From: Flavobacteriaceae bacterium
Lineage (GTDB): Bacteria > Bacteroidota > Bacteroidia > Flavobacteriales > Flavobacteriaceae
DNA: 64,000 bases
Reading direction: 5' to 3'
Assembly (NCBI GenBank): GCA_003564185.1
Contig: PXFS01000023.1
Coordinates: forward strand, 1 to 64,000
A program made the position numbers and the translations under genes. Positions 33,097 through 45,400 of this stretch are shown piece by piece. The notes beneath the pieces are model-generated. The model ran no database searches. It saw only the letters and a program-made list of their open reading frames with translations, and had not been told where the DNA came from. The number at the start of each line of letters is the position of its first letter. The first letter of the stretch is position 1.

Positions 33097-33725
33097 TGAA
33101 ATTAGCAGTAGTAGATATAAACGGTAAAGAAACAGGTAAGGAAGTAACACTTTCTGACGCTGTTTTTGGAATTGAACCTAACGAGCATGCTATTTATTTA
33201 GATGTGAAGCAACACCTTGCCAATAAACGTCAAGGTACGCACAAAGCTAAAGAGCGTGCAGAAATTAAAGGTTCTACAAGAAAGATCAAGAAGCAGAAAG
33301 GTACTGGTACAGCACGAGCTGGTAGTATCAAATCTCCTGTTTTTAGAGGTGGTGGTAGAATTTTTGGCCCTAGGCCGAGAGATTATCACTTTAAACTGAA
33401 CAAGAAATTAAAGCGTTTGGCAAGAAAGTCTGCTTTAGCTCAAAAGGCTAAAAATAATCAGATTATGGTTCTTGACAGTATTCAATTGGAACAACCAAGA
33501 ACAAAAGAATTTAAGCAAATGCTTAGTAATTTGGGTGTTGCTGATAAAAAGTCAGTGTTTGTGTTGGATGTGTCAAATAAAAATGTATATTTGTCATCGC
33601 GAAATTTACAAGAGTCTAAAGTTGTAACTGCTTCAAATTTAAATACTTACAGAATTTTGAATAATTCAATGTTAGTGTTTTCTGAAGCTGCTTTAGCTTC
33701 TTTAGAGAGTAACTTAACAAAATAA
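33096..33725 (+). CDS. rplD: 50S ribosomal protein L4
   Basis: KGTGTARAGSIKSPVFRGGGRIFGPRPRDY. Confidence 0.98.
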   Translation: MKLAVVDINGKETGKEVTLSDAVFGIEPNEHAIYLDVKQHLANKRQGTHKAKERAEIKGSTRKIKKQKGTGTARAGSIKSPVFRGGGRIFGPRPRDYHFKLNKKLKRLARKSALAQKAKNNQIMVLDSIQLEQPRTKEFKQMLSNLGVADKKSVFVLDVSNKNVYLSSRNLQESKVVTASNLNTYRILNNSMLVFSEAALASLESNLTK

Positions 33726-33734
33726 GCAACAGAT

Positions 33735-34025
33735 ATGAGTATTTTATTGAAACCTATTATTACAGAAAAGGCTACTCAAGACAGTGAGTTAAAAAACACT
33801 TTTTGGTTTGAGGTGAAGCCTTCAGCGAACAAGGTTCAAATTAAAAATGCCATTGAGGAAGCTTATGGTGTTAATGTTGAGAGTGTTCGTACAATGAACG
33901 TATATCCGAAGGTGAAGAGCCGTTTCACAAAAACTGGTGTGGTTGTTGGTAGAAAGAAATTTACCAAAAAAGCAATAGTTACGGTGACGGATGGAGAAAC
34001 AATAGATTTATATAGTAATCTTTAA
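33735..34025 (+). CDS. rplW: 50S ribosomal protein L23
   Basis: LKPIITEKAT ... FEVKPSANKVQIKNAIE. Confidence 0.97.
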   Translation: MSILLKPIITEKATQDSELKNTFWFEVKPSANKVQIKNAIEEAYGVNVESVRTMNVYPKVKSRFTKTGVVVGRKKFTKKAIVTVTDGETIDLYSNL

Positions 34026-34034
34026 GAAAAAAAA

Positions 34035-34862
34035 ATGTCGGTAAGAAAATTAAAACCTATTACTCCAGGTCAGCGTTTTAGAGTTGTTAATGGTTTCGAC
34101 GCCATCACAACTGATAAGCCGGAGAAGTCTTTATTGGCTCCGAAAAAACGATCTGGTGGTAGAAACAATCAGGGTAGAATGACCATGCGCTACATTGGTG
34201 GTGGTCATAAGAAAAGGTATCGTATTATTGACTTCAAAAGAGATGTTTTTGACGTATCGGCTGAGGTTCTTTCAATTGAATATGACCCTAACAGAACTGC
34301 TTTTATTGCGTTATTGCAATATGAAAATGGAGAAAAACGTTATATCGTTGCTCCCAATGGCTTAAAAGTAGGTGATAAAATCATGTCATCTAAAAAAGGT
34401 GCCCTAATTGAAATTGGTAATGCAATGCCATTGTCACAAATTCCTTTTGGAACAATCATTTCATGTGTGGAGTTGAGACCTGATCAAGGAGCATGTATGG
34501 CAAGAAGTGCAGGTACATTTGCACAATTGATGGCTAAAGAAGGAAAATATGCAACTATTAAGTTGCCATCTGGTGAGACTCGATTAGTATTGGTAGACTG
34601 TATGGCTACGGTTGGTGCAGTATCTAACAGTGATCACCAATTGTTAGTTTCTGGTAAAGCTGGTAGAAGCAGATGGTTGGGTAGAAGACCTAGAACAAGA
34701 GCTGTAGTGATGAATCCTGTTGATCACCCAATGGGTGGTGGTGAAGGAAGAGCTTCAGGTGGTCACCCAAGATCTAGAAATGGTATACCTGCAAAAGGAT
34801 TCAAAACCAGATCTAAGAAGAAGTCGAGTAATAAACATATTGTAGAACGTAGAAAAAAATAA
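34035..34862 (+). CDS. rplB: 50S ribosomal protein L2
   Basis: [25 protein letters not shown]-type motif. Confidence 0.98.
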   Translation: MSVRKLKPITPGQRFRVVNGFDAITTDKPEKSLLAPKKRSGGRNNQGRMTMRYIGGGHKKRYRIIDFKRDVFDVSAEVLSIEYDPNRTAFIALLQYENGEKRYIVAPNGLKVGDKIMSSKKGALIEIGNAMPLSQIPFGTIISCVELRPDQGACMARSAGTFAQLMAKEGKYATIKLPSGETRLVLVDCMATVGAVSNSDHQLLVSGKAGRSRWLGRRPRTRAVVMNPVDHPMGGGEGRASGGHPRSRNGIPAKGFKTRSKKKSSNKHIVERRKK

Positions 34863-34865
34863 GAT

Positions 34866-35144
34866 ATGGCACGTTCATTAAAAAAAGGACCCTTCGTTCA
34901 CTATAAGTTAGAGAAAAAAGTAGCTCAAAGTGTTGATTCCGGTAAAAAATCTGTAATTAAGACTTGGTCAAGAGCATCTATGATTACTCCAGACTTTGTT
35001 GGCCAAACGATTGGTGTGCATAATGGAAAACAATTTGTACCTGTTTTTGTAACTGAAAATATGGTAGGACATAAATTAGGTGAGTTTTCTCCAACAAGAA
35101 CTTTTAGAGGGCATACAGGTCCTAAAAATAAAGGTAAAAAATAA
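34866..35144 (+). CDS. rpsS: 30S ribosomal protein S19
   Basis: [34 protein letters not shown]. Confidence 0.98.
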   Translation: MARSLKKGPFVHYKLEKKVAQSVDSGKKSVIKTWSRASMITPDFVGQTIGVHNGKQFVPVFVTENMVGHKLGEFSPTRTFRGHTGPKNKGKK

Positions 35145-35151
35145 TTAAGCG

Positions 35152-35559
35152 ATGGGAGTACGTAAAAGAAATAGAGCTGAAGAGCTGAAAGAGGCAAAAA
35201 TGAGTGTAGCTTTTGCTAAACTTAATAATTGTCCTACTTCTCCAAGAAAAATGCGCTTAGTTGCTGATCTTGTTAGAGGAAAAGATGTTGAGCAAGCCTT
35301 GCAAATTTTAAAATTTACAACTAAAGAGGCGGCTAGAAGATTAGATAAGCTTTTGTTGTCTGCAATTGCCAATTGGCAAAATAAAAATCCAGAAGCATCT
35401 ATTGAAGATGCAAACTTATTTATTGCAGAAATTAAAGTTGATAGTGCAAGTGTTTTAAAGCGTTTACGTCCGGCGCCACAAGGTAGAGCGCACCGTATAA
35501 GAAAACGCTCTAATCACGTTACTATAACATTAGGAGAAAGAATTAACACAGAAAGCTAA
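35152..35559 (+). CDS. rplV: 50S ribosomal protein L22
   Basis: L22 family; operon position. Confidence 0.97.
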   Translation: MGVRKRNRAEELKEAKMSVAFAKLNNCPTSPRKMRLVADLVRGKDVEQALQILKFTTKEAARRLDKLLLSAIANWQNKNPEASIEDANLFIAEIKVDSASVLKRLRPAPQGRAHRIRKRSNHVTITLGERINTES

Positions 35560-35564
35560 GATAG

Positions 35565-36278
35565 ATGGGACAAAAAACAAATCCAATAGGTAATAGATTG
35601 GGAATCATCAAAGGTTGGGAGTCTAACTGGTATGGTGGTAGAGACTATGGAAACAATCTAGCTGAGGACGACAAAATACGTAAGTATATTTTTGCACGTT
35701 TATCTAAAGCTAGTGTTTCTAGAGTAATTATTGAGCGAACTTTAAAACTTGTAACCGTTACTATCACTACGGCACGTCCAGGTATTATAATTGGAAAAGG
35801 AGGTCAAGAGGTAGACAAGCTTAAAGAAGAACTTAAAAAAATTACGAATAAGGAGGTTCAGGTGAATATCCACGAAATTAAACGACCTGAATTAGATGCT
35901 CATCTTGTAGCGACCAGTGTGGCAAGACAAGTAGAGAACAGAATTTCCTACCGTAGAGCGATTAAGATGGCAATAGCAGCAACTATGAGAATGAACGCAG
36001 AAGGAATAAAAATCCAAATTTCTGGTCGTCTGAATGGAGCTGAAATGGCAAGATCTGAGTCGTATAAGGAAGGTAGAATTCCATTATCAACTTTTAGAGC
36101 AGATATTGATTACGCTTTAGTGGAAGCTCATACTACTTATGGTAGATTGGGAATTAAAGTGTGGATTATGAAAGGTGAAGTTTACGGAAAAAGAGAGCTC
36201 TCTCCTCTCGTAGGTCTTTCTAAAGGAGACAGAAAAGGTAGTAAAGGAAGACGTCCTAACAAACGTCGTAAAAAGTAA
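35565..36278 (+). CDS. rpsC: 30S ribosomal protein S3
   Basis: [25 protein letters not shown]. Confidence 0.98.
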   Translation: MGQKTNPIGNRLGIIKGWESNWYGGRDYGNNLAEDDKIRKYIFARLSKASVSRVIIERTLKLVTVTITTARPGIIIGKGGQEVDKLKEELKKITNKEVQVNIHEIKRPELDAHLVATSVARQVENRISYRRAIKMAIAATMRMNAEGIKIQISGRLNGAEMARSESYKEGRIPLSTFRADIDYALVEAHTTYGRLGIKVWIMKGEVYGKRELSPLVGLSKGDRKGSKGRRPNKRRKK

Positions 36279-36293
36279 TTTAAATCGTAAGAA

Positions 36294-36713
36294 ATGTTAC
36301 AACCTAAAAGAACTAAGCATCGTAAACAGCAGAAGGGGAGAATGAAGGGGAATTCTCAAAGAGGTCATCGTCTATCTAACGGTACCTTTGGATTAAAATC
36401 CTTGGATTCTTCATTTGTTAATTCAAGACAAATAGAAGCTGCCCGTATTGCTGCAACACGATACATGAAGAGAGAAGGGTCATTATGGATTAAAATCTTT
36501 CCAGATAAACCTATTACTAAAAAACCTCTTGAGGTACGTATGGGTAAAGGAAAAGGTGCCATAGACCATTATGCAGCTGTTGTTAAGCCAGGAAGAATAA
36601 TGTTTGAAATAGGTGGTGTTCCTTTGGACGTTGCTAAGGAGGCGTTAAGATTGGCGGCACAGAAGTTGCCTGTGAGAACTAAATTCGTAGTAGCTAGAGA
36701 TTATCAAGAATAG
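36294..36713 (+). CDS. rplP: 50S ribosomal protein L16
   Basis: [19 protein letters not shown]. Confidence 0.98.
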   Translation: MLQPKRTKHRKQQKGRMKGNSQRGHRLSNGTFGLKSLDSSFVNSRQIEAARIAATRYMKREGSLWIKIFPDKPITKKPLEVRMGKGKGAIDHYAAVVKPGRIMFEIGGVPLDVAKEALRLAAQKLPVRTKFVVARDYQE

Positions 36714-36719
36714 AAAATT

Positions 36720-36911
36720 ATGAAACAGTCAGAGATTAAAGAATTATCTGTAGCAGATTTACACGAAGAACTTGATAAAGCTCGTAAAGAGTTATCAAAT
36801 TTAAAGATGACTCATGCTATTAGTCCGCTTGAAAACCCTATGCAAATTAGAGCTTCAAGAAGAACAATAGCAAGGTTAGCTACAGAAATCACTAAAAGAG
36901 AATTAGATTAA
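36720..36911 (+). CDS. rpmC: 50S ribosomal protein L29
   Basis: L29 family; 63 aa. Confidence 0.96.
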   Translation: MKQSEIKELSVADLHEELDKARKELSNLKMTHAISPLENPMQIRASRRTIARLATEITKRELD

Positions 36912-36922
36912 TTCTGCTTACA

Positions 36923-37180
36923 ATGGAAAAAAGAAATTTAAGAAAAGAACGTGTCGGAGTTGTGACTAGCAATAAAATGCAAAAGTCAATTGTTGTTTCC
37001 GAAACAAAAAAAGTGAAGCACCCTAAATATGGTAAATTCGTTATGAAAACCAAAAAATATGTTGCTCACGATGAAAACAACGATTGTAACGAAGGAGACA
37101 CTGTACGTATTATGGAAACTAGAAAATTGAGCAAGAATAAGTGCTGGAGACTAGTTGATGTAATAGAAAGAGCTAAATAA
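36923..37180 (+). CDS. rpsQ: 30S ribosomal protein S17
   Basis: [19 protein letters not shown]. Confidence 0.97.
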   Translation: MEKRNLRKERVGVVTSNKMQKSIVVSETKKVKHPKYGKFVMKTKKYVAHDENNDCNEGDTVRIMETRKLSKNKCWRLVDVIERAK

Positions 37181-37182
37181 TT

Positions 37183-37551
37183 ATGGTACAACAAGAATCA
37201 AGATTAAGAGTAGCCGATAATACAGGAGCAAAGCAAGTGCTTGTTATTCGTGTATTGGGAGGAACTAAGAAGCGTTACGCTTCCGTAGGTGATAAAATTG
37301 TGGTTAGTGTTAAAGAGTCAACTCCTAATGGAAACATTAAAAAGGGAGCTGTATCTACTGCCGTAGTTGTAAGAACTAATAAAGAAGTGAGAAGACCAGA
37401 CGGTTCTTATATTCGCTTTGATGATAACGCTTGTGTGCTTTTAACGGGTACTGGCGAAATGAGAGGAACACGTGTATTTGGTCCAGTTGCCAAAGAATTA
37501 CGTGATAATCAGTTCATGAAAATTGTTTCACTTGCACCTGAGGTGCTTTAA
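37183..37551 (+). CDS. rplN: 50S ribosomal protein L14
   Basis: [27 protein letters not shown]. Confidence 0.98.
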   Translation: MVQQESRLRVADNTGAKQVLVIRVLGGTKKRYASVGDKIVVSVKESTPNGNIKKGAVSTAVVVRTNKEVRRPDGSYIRFDDNACVLLTGTGEMRGTRVFGPVAKELRDNQFMKIVSLAPEVL

Positions 37552-37561
37552 ATTTTAGATA

Positions 37562-37873
37562 ATGAACAAGTTAAAACTTAAAGTAGGAGATCAGGTTAGA
37601 GTTACTGCTGGTGAAAGCAAGGGTAAGGAAGGGAAGATTTTGAAATTTTCAAAAGACAAAACTCGTGCCATTGTTGAAGGTGCAAATTTAGTTAAAAAGC
37701 ATCAAAAACCGAGTGCAACTAACCCTCAAGGCGGAATTAAAGAAATGGAAGCCCCTTTACATATTTCTAATTTATCTCTCTTGACTAAAGATGGAAACAC
37801 TACCCGTGTTGGATTTAAAGTAGAGAACGGAAAGAAAGTGAGATTTTCCAAAAAAACGAATGAAGTAATTTAA
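37562..37873 (+). CDS. rplX: 50S ribosomal protein L24
   Basis: [21 protein letters not shown]. Confidence 0.97.
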   Translation: MNKLKLKVGDQVRVTAGESKGKEGKILKFSKDKTRAIVEGANLVKKHQKPSATNPQGGIKEMEAPLHISNLSLLTKDGNTTRVGFKVENGKKVRFSKKTNEVI

Positions 37874-37875
37874 TT

Positions 37876-38427
37876 ATGAGTTACGTACCAAGATTAAAAG
37901 AAGAGTATTCAAGCAGAGTTCTTCCCGCATTAATGGAAGAATTTGGATATAAGAATACCATGCAAGCACCAAAATTAAAAAAGATAGTGCTTAGTCGTGG
38001 AGTTGGTGAAGCTATTGCTGACAAAAAGCTTATTGACCACGCGGTTAATGAATTAACCCAGATTACAGGTCAAAAGGCTATTGCTACCAAATCAAAAAAG
38101 GATGTGGCTAATTTCAAATTAAGAAAAGGTATGCCTATTGGTGCAATGGTCACTTTGCGCGGTGATAGAATGTATGAATTTTTGGATCGTTTGATTACTT
38201 CTGCACTTCCTCGTGTTAGAGATTTCAATGGAATAAAAGCCAATGGTTTTGATGGTCGTGGAAACTATAACTTAGGAGTGACAGAACAAATTATCTTTCC
38301 AGAGATAGATATTGACAAAGTGAATCGAATTTCAGGAATGGATATTACTTTTGTAACCAATGCTGATACCGATAAGGAAGCTAAGTCTTTGTTAACTGAA
38401 TTAGGTTTACCCTTTAAAAAGAATTAA
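37876..38427 (+). CDS. rplE: 50S ribosomal protein L5
   Basis: L5 family; [34 protein letters not shown]. Confidence 0.98.
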   Translation: MSYVPRLKEEYSSRVLPALMEEFGYKNTMQAPKLKKIVLSRGVGEAIADKKLIDHAVNELTQITGQKAIATKSKKDVANFKLRKGMPIGAMVTLRGDRMYEFLDRLITSALPRVRDFNGIKANGFDGRGNYNLGVTEQIIFPEIDIDKVNRISGMDITFVTNADTDKEAKSLLTELGLPFKKN

Positions 38428-38429
38428 TT

Positions 38430-38699
38430 ATGGCAAAGGAATCAATGAAAGCACGTGAAGTTAAACGTGCCAAAACAGTAGATAAATATGCTGAAAAACG
38501 CAAAGCTTTAAAAGAAGCTGGCGATTATGAAGCGCTTCAGAAATTGCCTAAAAACGCGTCACCTGTGAGAATGCACAACCGTTGTAAATTGACAGGAAGA
38601 CCAAAAGGGTATATGAGACAATTTGGAATTTCTCGAGTAATGTTTAGAGAAATGGCTAATAAGGGTCTTATTCCAGGAGTTAAAAAGGCAAGTTGGTAA
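38430..38699 (+). CDS. rpsN: 30S ribosomal protein S14
   Basis: [29 protein letters not shown]; 89 aa form. Confidence 0.97.
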   Translation: MAKESMKAREVKRAKTVDKYAEKRKALKEAGDYEALQKLPKNASPVRMHNRCKLTGRPKGYMRQFGISRVMFREMANKGLIPGVKKASW

Positions 38700-38717
38700 T
38701 TTTTAAAAAAAGGAATA

Positions 38718-39116
38718 ATGAATATTGATCCTGTATCAGATTATTTAACAAGAGTTAGAAATGCAGTAGCAGCTTCTCACAGAGTAGTTGAAATTCCAGC
38801 ATCTAACTTGAAAAAGGAATTAACTAAGATTTTATTCGATCAAGGATATATCTTAAGTTATAAGTTTATTGAAGACAATAAACAAGGAACTATTAAAATT
38901 GCACTGAAATACGATAAGTTAGAGAATGACCCTGTCATTAAAAAGCTTCAACGTATTTCTAAACCAGGTTTACGTAAGTATGCTTCTGCTAAAGAATTAC
39001 CAAGAATTTTAAACGGTCTTGGTATAGCTATTGTTTCAACCTCTAAGGGAGTGATGACAGACAAGCAGGCTAGAAGAGAAAACGTTGGTGGAGAAGTGCT
39101 TTGTTACGTATATTAA
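38718..39116 (+). CDS. rpsH: 30S ribosomal protein S8
   Basis: S8 family; [36 protein letters not shown]. Confidence 0.98.
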   Translation: MNIDPVSDYLTRVRNAVAASHRVVEIPASNLKKELTKILFDQGYILSYKFIEDNKQGTIKIALKYDKLENDPVIKKLQRISKPGLRKYASAKELPRILNGLGIAIVSTSKGVMTDKQARRENVGGEVLCYVY

Positions 39117-39137
39117 TTATTTTAAGACTAAAATAAA

Positions 39138-39680
39138 ATGTCAAGAATAGGAAATAGTCCGGTAAGCATTCCCGAAGGAGTAACAGTAACGGTGAAAGAC
39201 AACACGGTTACAGTGAAGGGTAAATTAGGGGAGCTAAGCCAAGAATTTAGCGATATAAGTATTCGCGTAGAAGAGAATGAAGTGATTTTAGAAAGATCTT
39301 CAGAGAAAAAGAACATAAAGTCTAAACATGGACTTTATAGAGCCTTAGTCAATAACATGGTTGTTGGAGTGTCTAATGGGTTTACCAAAGAATTAGAACT
39401 TGTTGGTGTAGGTTACCGTGCTTCAAATCAGGGACAGAAGCTTGATTTGGCAATTGGTTATTCACACAATGTTGTGATTGAACTAGCACCAGAGGTAAAA
39501 GTAGAAACGGTATCAGAAAAAGGTAAAAATCCAATTGTAAAATTATCTTCTTTTGATAATCAGTTAGTATCACAAGTAGCTGCTAAAATTCGTTCACTTA
39601 GAAAACCTGAACCATATAAAGGTAAAGGGATTAAATATGTAGGTGAATATATTAGAAGAAAAGCAGGTAAATCAGCTTAA
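39138..39680 (+). CDS. rplF: 50S ribosomal protein L6
   Basis: [27 protein letters not shown]. Confidence 0.98.
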   Translation: MSRIGNSPVSIPEGVTVTVKDNTVTVKGKLGELSQEFSDISIRVEENEVILERSSEKKNIKSKHGLYRALVNNMVVGVSNGFTKELELVGVGYRASNQGQKLDLAIGYSHNVVIELAPEVKVETVSEKGKNPIVKLSSFDNQLVSQVAAKIRSLRKPEPYKGKGIKYVGEYIRRKAGKSA

Positions 39681-39691
39681 TATTTAAGACT

Positions 39692-40048
39692 ATGGCATTT
39701 TCTAAACAAAAAAGAAGATTAAAAATTAGAAAGCGTATCAGAAGAACTATTACTGGTACAGCAGAAAGACCTAGACTTTCTATTTATAGAAGTAATAAGG
39801 CAATATATGCACAATTAGTAAATGATGTAGATGGAGTTACTTTAACTTCTACCTCTACATTTCATTTAGGAAAAGATGCAGAAGGAAAAACTAAAGTAGA
39901 ACAGTCTGTTTTGGTGGGTAAAGCTATAGCTGAAAAAGCCCTAAAACTTGGTGTTGAAAAAGTATGTTTTGATCGTGGAGGTTACCTTTACCACGGAAGA
40001 GTTAAATCGTTAGCAGAAGGCGCTCGTGAGGGCGGACTAAAATTTTAA
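39692..40048 (+). CDS. rplR: 50S ribosomal protein L18
   Basis: [44 protein letters not shown]. Confidence 0.98.
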   Translation: MAFSKQKRRLKIRKRIRRTITGTAERPRLSIYRSNKAIYAQLVNDVDGVTLTSTSTFHLGKDAEGKTKVEQSVLVGKAIAEKALKLGVEKVCFDRGGYLYHGRVKSLAEGAREGGLKF

Positions 40049-40054
40049 GAAATT

Positions 40055-40579
40055 ATGTATCAGAATTATAAAAACGTAGAAATTGTTAAACCTGGTGGAT
40101 TAGATCTTAAAGATCGTTTAGTAGGCGTTCAGCGTGTGACTAAAGTTACAAAAGGTGGTAGAGCTTTTGGTTTTTCTGCTATTGTTGTTGTTGGTGACGA
40201 AAATGGTGTTGTTGGACAAGGACTTGGTAAATCTAAAGAAGTTGCTGATGCAATATCAAAAGCTGTGGAAGACGCTAAGAAAAATCTTGTACGTATTCCT
40301 CTTCATAAAGGAACTTTACCTCATGAACAAAAAGGGAAGTATGGCGGTGCAAGAGTATTGTTAATTCCTGCTTCTCCTGGTACAGGGGTAATAGCTGGAG
40401 GTCCTGCACGTGTGGTTCTTGAATCTGTTGGTGTTCACGATGTTTTATCCAAAAACCAAGGTTCTAACAACCCACATAATGTTGTAAAAGCAACGTTTGA
40501 TGCTTTGTTACAATTAAGAAGTGCAGAAACCGTTGCTAAACAAAGAGGAATTACTTTAGATAAACTTTTTAACGGATAA
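40055..40579 (+). CDS. rpsE: 30S ribosomal protein S5
   Basis: [33 protein letters not shown]. Confidence 0.98.
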   Translation: MYQNYKNVEIVKPGGLDLKDRLVGVQRVTKVTKGGRAFGFSAIVVVGDENGVVGQGLGKSKEVADAISKAVEDAKKNLVRIPLHKGTLPHEQKGKYGGARVLLIPASPGTGVIAGGPARVVLESVGVHDVLSKNQGSNNPHNVVKATFDALLQLRSAETVAKQRGITLDKLFNG

Positions 40580-40590
40580 TATATTAGGTA

Positions 40591-40776
40591 ATGGCAAAAA
40601 TTAAAGTTACTAAAGTCAAAAGTGCTATTAAAAAGCCAAAGCGTCAAAAGCTTACGCTAGAAGCATTAGGACTAAGCAAAATAGGTCAATCTGTAGAACA
40701 TGCAGATACGCCTAATATTTTAGGAATGATAAATAAGGTTAAACACTTAGTTTCTGTAGAAGAAATAAAAAAATAA
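40591..40776 (+). CDS. rpmD: 50S ribosomal protein L30
   Basis: L30 family, 61 aa. Confidence 0.95.
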   Translation: MAKIKVTKVKSAIKKPKRQKLTLEALGLSKIGQSVEHADTPNILGMINKVKHLVSVEEIKK

Positions 40777-40779
40777 CTT

Positions 40780-41232
40780 ATGGAATTACATAATTTAAAA
40801 CCCGCTAGTGGTTCTACTAAATCAAAAAGCAAACGCTTAGGTAGAGGAGAAGCTACTGGTTCTGGTGGTACAGCAGGAAGAGGTCATAAGGGGGCTAAAT
40901 CTCGTTCAGGATATTCTAAAAAAATAGGATTTGAAGGAGGGCAGATGCCGTTACAAAGACGTGTTCCTAAATTTGGATTTACGAATCCTAATAGAGTAGA
41001 ATACAAAGGTGTTAACCTTGATGTTCTTCAGGATTTGGTTGACCAAGGAAAAATTACTGATGAAGTTAGTCATGAAATTTTGGTTAACTTAAATGTAATT
41101 AAGAAAAATGATTTAGTTAAGATTTTAGGAAGAGGTGAATTAAAAGCCAGCCTAAAAGTTGCTGCTCATAAATTTACTAAAAGTGCACAGGATGCTATTA
41201 CTGGTGCTGGAGGAGAAGTAATAACACAATAA
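40780..41232 (+). CDS. rplO: 50S ribosomal protein L15
   Basis: MELHNLKPASGSTKSKSKRLGRGEATGSGGTAGRGHKG. Confidence 0.98.
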   Translation: MELHNLKPASGSTKSKSKRLGRGEATGSGGTAGRGHKGAKSRSGYSKKIGFEGGQMPLQRRVPKFGFTNPNRVEYKGVNLDVLQDLVDQGKITDEVSHEILVNLNVIKKNDLVKILGRGELKASLKVAAHKFTKSAQDAITGAGGEVITQ

Positions 41233-41242
41233 ACCGTCTTTT

Positions 41243-42583
41243 ATGAAGATTTTTGAGACCCTTAAAAATATCTGGAAAATTGAAGAGTTAAAAAACAGAA
41301 TCTTATTAACACTAGGTTTGTTACTTGTTTATCGTTTTGGTGCTCAGGTAGTTCTTCCAGGTATTGATTCTGCTGAGCTTGCAAATCTTTCAAGTCAAAC
41401 AGATGGTGGTTTATTAGGGCTGCTTAATGCTTTTACAGGAGGTGCTTTTTCTAACGCTTCTGTTTTTGCTTTAGGAATCATGCCTTATATCTCTGCATCT
41501 ATTGTTGTACAGCTTATGACAATAGCTATTCCTTATTTGCAGAAGCTTCAAAAAGAAGGGGAGAGCGGTAGAAAGAAAATTACTCAAATTACACGTTGGT
41601 TAACCATCGCTATTACCTTAGTGCAAGGACCAGGGTATATTTATAATTTGTATAATATTTTACCATCTTCAGCTTTTATGTTAGATAGCTCATTTACCTT
41701 TGTAGCTTCTTCAGTAATTATTCTTACTACAGGGTGTATTTTTGCTATGTGGTTAGGTGAGAAAATTACTGATAAAGGTATTGGTAATGGTATCTCACTG
41801 CTTATTATGGTAGGTATAATTGCCACATTGCCTCAAGCATTTTTACAGGAATTTAATTCCAGAATTACAGAATCTAATGGTGGTTTAATCCTGATATTGA
41901 TTGAGTTGGCAATTTGGTTCTTAATTATTCTTGCAAGTGTGATGTTAGTGAGAGCGGTTAGAAAAATACCTGTACAGTATGCTAGAAAAAATTCTTCTGG
42001 TAAATTTGAAAAAGCAGCTTTTGGTGGAGCAAGACAGTTTATTCCGTTGCGATTAAATGCGTCTGGGGTAATGCCTATAATATTTGCTCAAGCCATTATG
42101 TTTATTCCTGCAGCAGTAGCTGGATTATCCGATTCTGAAGCAGCACAAGGAGTTACAGCAGCATTTAATGATATGTTTGGTCTTTGGTACAATATAGTTT
42201 TTGCCTTATTGATTATAGTATTTACTTATTTTTATACGGCAATAACAGTTCCTACTAATAAAATGGCTGATGATTTAAAACGAAGTGGTGGATTTATTCC
42301 AGGCATCCGTCCTGGTACGGAAACCTCTGAATATTTAGATCGAATCATGTCTCAAATTACACTTCCAGGTTCTATATTCTTAGCTTTAATTGCTGTATTT
42401 CCAGCTTTTATCGTTAGTTTGATGGGAGTGACTCAAGGTTGGGCATTATTTTTCGGTGGTACTTCATTACTCATTATGGTGGGGGTATCAATTGATACTA
42501 TTGAACAAGTTAATTCATACTTATTAAATCGTCATTATGATGGTTTAATTAAATCAGGAAAAAACAGAAAAGCAGTAGCATAA
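41243..42583 (+). CDS. secY: Preprotein translocase subunit SecY
   Basis: 446 aa, ten-TM type; [35 protein letters not shown]. Confidence 0.98.
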   Translation: MKIFETLKNIWKIEELKNRILLTLGLLLVYRFGAQVVLPGIDSAELANLSSQTDGGLLGLLNAFTGGAFSNASVFALGIMPYISASIVVQLMTIAIPYLQKLQKEGESGRKKITQITRWLTIAITLVQGPGYIYNLYNILPSSAFMLDSSFTFVASSVIILTTGCIFAMWLGEKITDKGIGNGISLLIMVGIIATLPQAFLQEFNSRITESNGGLILILIELAIWFLIILASVMLVRAVRKIPVQYARKNSSGKFEKAAFGGARQFIPLRLNASGVMPIIFAQAIMFIPAAVAGLSDSEAAQGVTAAFNDMFGLWYNIVFALLIIVFTYFYTAITVPTNKMADDLKRSGGFIPGIRPGTETSEYLDRIMSQITLPGSIFLALIAVFPAFIVSLMGVTQGWALFFGGTSLLIMVGVSIDTIEQVNSYLLNRHYDGLIKSGKNRKAVA

Positions 42584-42585
42584 TT

Positions 42586-42801
42586 ATGGCAAAACAACCT
42601 TCAATAGAACAAGACGGAACAATTATAGAGGCATTGTCTAATGCAATGTTTCGAGTAGAACTAGAGAATGGTCATATTGTGACCGCTCATATCTCCGGTA
42701 AAATGAGAATGCACTATATCAAGCTTCTGCCTGGAGATAAAGTAAAATTAGAAATGAGTCCTTATGATTTAACTAAGGCTCGCATAACCTATAGATATTA
42801 A
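42586..42801 (+). CDS. infA: Translation initiation factor IF-1
   Basis: [44 protein letters not shown]. Confidence 0.98.
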   Translation: MAKQPSIEQDGTIIEALSNAMFRVELENGHIVTAHISGKMRMHYIKLLPGDKVKLEMSPYDLTKARITYRY

Positions 42802-42806
42802 AAGTC

Positions 42807-42923
42807 ATGAAAGTAAGAGCATCTATAAAAAAGAGAAGTGCTGATTGCAAAATCGTTCGTAGAAAAGGACGCTTGTATGTGATCAATAAAAAGAATCCAA
42901 AATTTAAACAAAGACAAGGGTAA
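42807..42923 (+). CDS. rpmJ: 50S ribosomal protein L36 (absent from ORF track)
   Basis: [38 protein letters not shown], 38 aa. Confidence 0.97.
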   Translation: MKVRASIKKRSADCKIVRRKGRLYVINKKNPKFKQRQG

Positions 42924-42925
42924 TT

Positions 42926-43300
42926 ATGGCAAGAATTGCAGGTGTTGATATACCAAAACAAAAGCGAGGAGTTATAGCATTAACCTATATCTTCGGAATT
43001 GGTCGCAGTACAGCTAAACATATTTTAGCCGCAGCCAAAGTAGACGAAAGTACCAAAGTTACTGACTGGAAAGATGATGAGATTGGACGCATCCGTGAAG
43101 CAGTTGGACAATACACCATTGAAGGTGAATTACGTTCAGAAGTTTCTATGAATATTAAGCGTTTGATGGACATTGGTTGTTATAGAGGAATTAGACATAG
43201 AACAGGTTTGCCATTACGTGGTCAACGAACTAAAAATAATTCTAGAACACGTAAAGGAAGAAAGAAAACTGTTGCTAATAAGAAAAAAGTAACTAAATAA
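42926..43300 (+). CDS. rpsM: 30S ribosomal protein S13
   Basis: [30 protein letters not shown]. Confidence 0.98.
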   Translation: MARIAGVDIPKQKRGVIALTYIFGIGRSTAKHILAAAKVDESTKVTDWKDDEIGRIREAVGQYTIEGELRSEVSMNIKRLMDIGCYRGIRHRTGLPLRGQRTKNNSRTRKGRKKTVANKKKVTK

Positions 43301-43307
43301 TTAGAGA

Positions 43308-43691
43308 ATGGCTAAGTCAAACAATAAAAAACGTAAAGTTAATGTTGATGCCTTTGGTGAAGCACATGTTACTGCTTCATTCAATAACATCATTGTATCT
43401 TTAACTAATAAAAATGGAGATGTGATTTCTTGGTCTTCTGCTGGAAAAATGGGCTTTAGAGGGAGTAAGAAAAACACTCCTTACGCTGCTCAATTAGCTG
43501 CAGAAGATGCATGTAAAGTGGCTCACGAAGCAGGTCTTAGAAAAGTAAAAGTGTATGTAAAAGGACCTGGTAATGGAAGAGAATCTGCTATTCGTGCAAT
43601 TCATAATGCAGGTGTAGATGTTACTGAAATTATTGATGTAACTCCATTACCACATAACGGATGTCGTCCTCCTAAAAGACGTAGAGTTTAA
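43308..43691 (+). CDS. rpsK: 30S ribosomal protein S11
   Basis: [30 protein letters not shown]. Confidence 0.98.
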   Translation: MAKSNNKKRKVNVDAFGEAHVTASFNNIIVSLTNKNGDVISWSSAGKMGFRGSKKNTPYAAQLAAEDACKVAHEAGLRKVKVYVKGPGNGRESAIRAIHNAGVDVTEIIDVTPLPHNGCRPPKRRRV

Positions 43692-43708
43692 TTAATTAAA
43701 ATTATATA

Positions 43709-43740
43709 GGTTATCGAAGGATTGACCTTAATTCATAACC
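43709..43740 (+). promoter_or_regulatory. structured leader-like hairpin upstream of rpsD
   Basis: GGTTAT-CG-AAGG-ATTGA-CCTT-AATTC-ATAACC nested stems in the 67-nt rpsK-rpsD gap. Confidence 0.5.
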
Positions 43741-43758
43741 CAATTAAATACAAATAGA

Positions 43759-44364
43759 ATGGCAAGATATACTGGTCCCAAAACAAAAATAGCCCGTAAA
43801 TTCGGTGAGGCAATTTTCGGTGATGATAAATCTTTTGAGAAAAGAAATTATCCACCAGGACAACACGGTAATAATCGTAGAAGAGGAAAAAAATCTGAGT
43901 ACGCTATACAGTTAATGGAAAAACAAAAAGCTAAATATACGTATGGTATTTTAGAAAGACAATTCCGTAACATGTTTAAAAAAGCTACTCGTTCAACTGG
44001 AATTACAGGTGAGGTACTATTACAACTTTGCGAATCTCGTTTAGACAATGTAGTATTTCGTTTTGGTGTAGCTCCCTCTCGAAGAGCAGCTCGTCAATTA
44101 GTCTCTCACAAACATATTACTGTAAATGGAGAAATTGTAAATATTCCTTCTTATCAGGTTAAACCAAATGATGTTGTTGGTGTACGTGAAAAGTCAAAAT
44201 CACTTGTAGCTATCGAGGATTCTTTAGCTAACAACAAACAAGTATACGAATGGATGTCTTGGAACTCTGAAAAAATGGAAGGTACTTTTGTATCTGTTCC
44301 AGAACGTTCACAAATTCCAGAAAATATCAACGAGCAATATATAGTTGAATTGTACTCTAAATAA
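43759..44364 (+). CDS. rpsD: 30S ribosomal protein S4
   Basis: [22 protein letters not shown]4 RNA-binding domain. Confidence 0.98.
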   Translation: MARYTGPKTKIARKFGEAIFGDDKSFEKRNYPPGQHGNNRRRGKKSEYAIQLMEKQKAKYTYGILERQFRNMFKKATRSTGITGEVLLQLCESRLDNVVFRFGVAPSRRAARQLVSHKHITVNGEIVNIPSYQVKPNDVVGVREKSKSLVAIEDSLANNKQVYEWMSWNSEKMEGTFVSVPERSQIPENINEQYIVELYSK

Positions 44365-44384
44365 TCATTAACAGAACTCAAATT

Positions 44385-45377
44385 ATGGCATTATTTAATT
44401 TTCAAAAGCCCGATAAGGTTATCATGATCGAATCTACCGATTTTGAGGGCAACTTCGAATTCAGACCCTTAGAACCTGGTTATGGTTTAACTGTTGGTAA
44501 CGCTTTAAGAAGAGTACTGTTGTCTTCACTAGAAGGCTTTGCAATCACCTCTATACGCATTGATGGTGTAGAGCATGAATTCAGTACGATTCCTGGTGTT
44601 GTTGAAGATGTTACCGAAATGATACTTAACTTCAAACAAGTACGTTTCAAAAAACAAGTAGAAGATTTAGATAACGAAACAGTAAGTATCAATATCAATG
44701 CAAAAGACCAACTTACTGCTGGAGATTTACAAAAGTTCATGAGTGGTTTTGAAATCTTAAACCCAGATTTAGTTATCTGTAATATGGATCAAAAAGTTTC
44801 TCTTAACATGGAACTTACCATCGAGAAAGGAAGAGGTTATGTTACTGCTGAAGAAAATAAAGATGAAAAAGCACCCATAGGAACTATTTTTGTGGACTCT
44901 ATTTTTACACCAATTAAAAATGTTAAGTACAGCATTGAAAATTACCGTGTAGAACAGAAAACAGATTACGAAAAATTAGTTTTCGAAATTAAAACCGACG
45001 GGTCAATTTTTCCTAAAGATGCTTTAACCGAAGCAGCTAAGACATTAATTCATCACTTTATGTTATTCTCTGATGAGCGTATCACTTTAGAGACTGATGA
45101 ATTATCTCAAGCTGAAACGTATGATGAAGAATCACTTCATATGAGACAATTACTTAAGTCTAAATTAGTAGATTTAGATCTTTCAGTAAGAGCTTTAAAT
45201 TGCTTGAAAGCTGCTGAAGTAGACACTCTTGGCGATTTAGTATCGTACAATAAAAATGATCTGATGAAATTTAGAAATTTTGGTAAAAAATCGCTCACTG
45301 AATTAGAGGAATTAGTTGCTGAAAAAGGCTTAGATTTCGGAATGGATCTGTCCAAGTATAAATTAGATAAAGAATAA
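44385..45377 (+). CDS. rpoA: DNA-directed RNA polymerase subunit alpha
   Basis: [27 protein letters not shown]; alpha-[19 protein letters not shown]. Confidence 0.98.
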   Translation: MALFNFQKPDKVIMIESTDFEGNFEFRPLEPGYGLTVGNALRRVLLSSLEGFAITSIRIDGVEHEFSTIPGVVEDVTEMILNFKQVRFKKQVEDLDNETVSININAKDQLTAGDLQKFMSGFEILNPDLVICNMDQKVSLNMELTIEKGRGYVTAEENKDEKAPIGTIFVDSIFTPIKNVKYSIENYRVEQKTDYEKLVFEIKTDGSIFPKDALTEAAKTLIHHFMLFSDERITLETDELSQAETYDEESLHMRQLLKSKLVDLDLSVRALNCLKAAEVDTLGDLVSYNKNDLMKFRNFGKKSLTELEELVAEKGLDFGMDLSKYKLDKE

Positions 45378-45400
45378 TAGAGTCTTAAAAGTATATCAAA

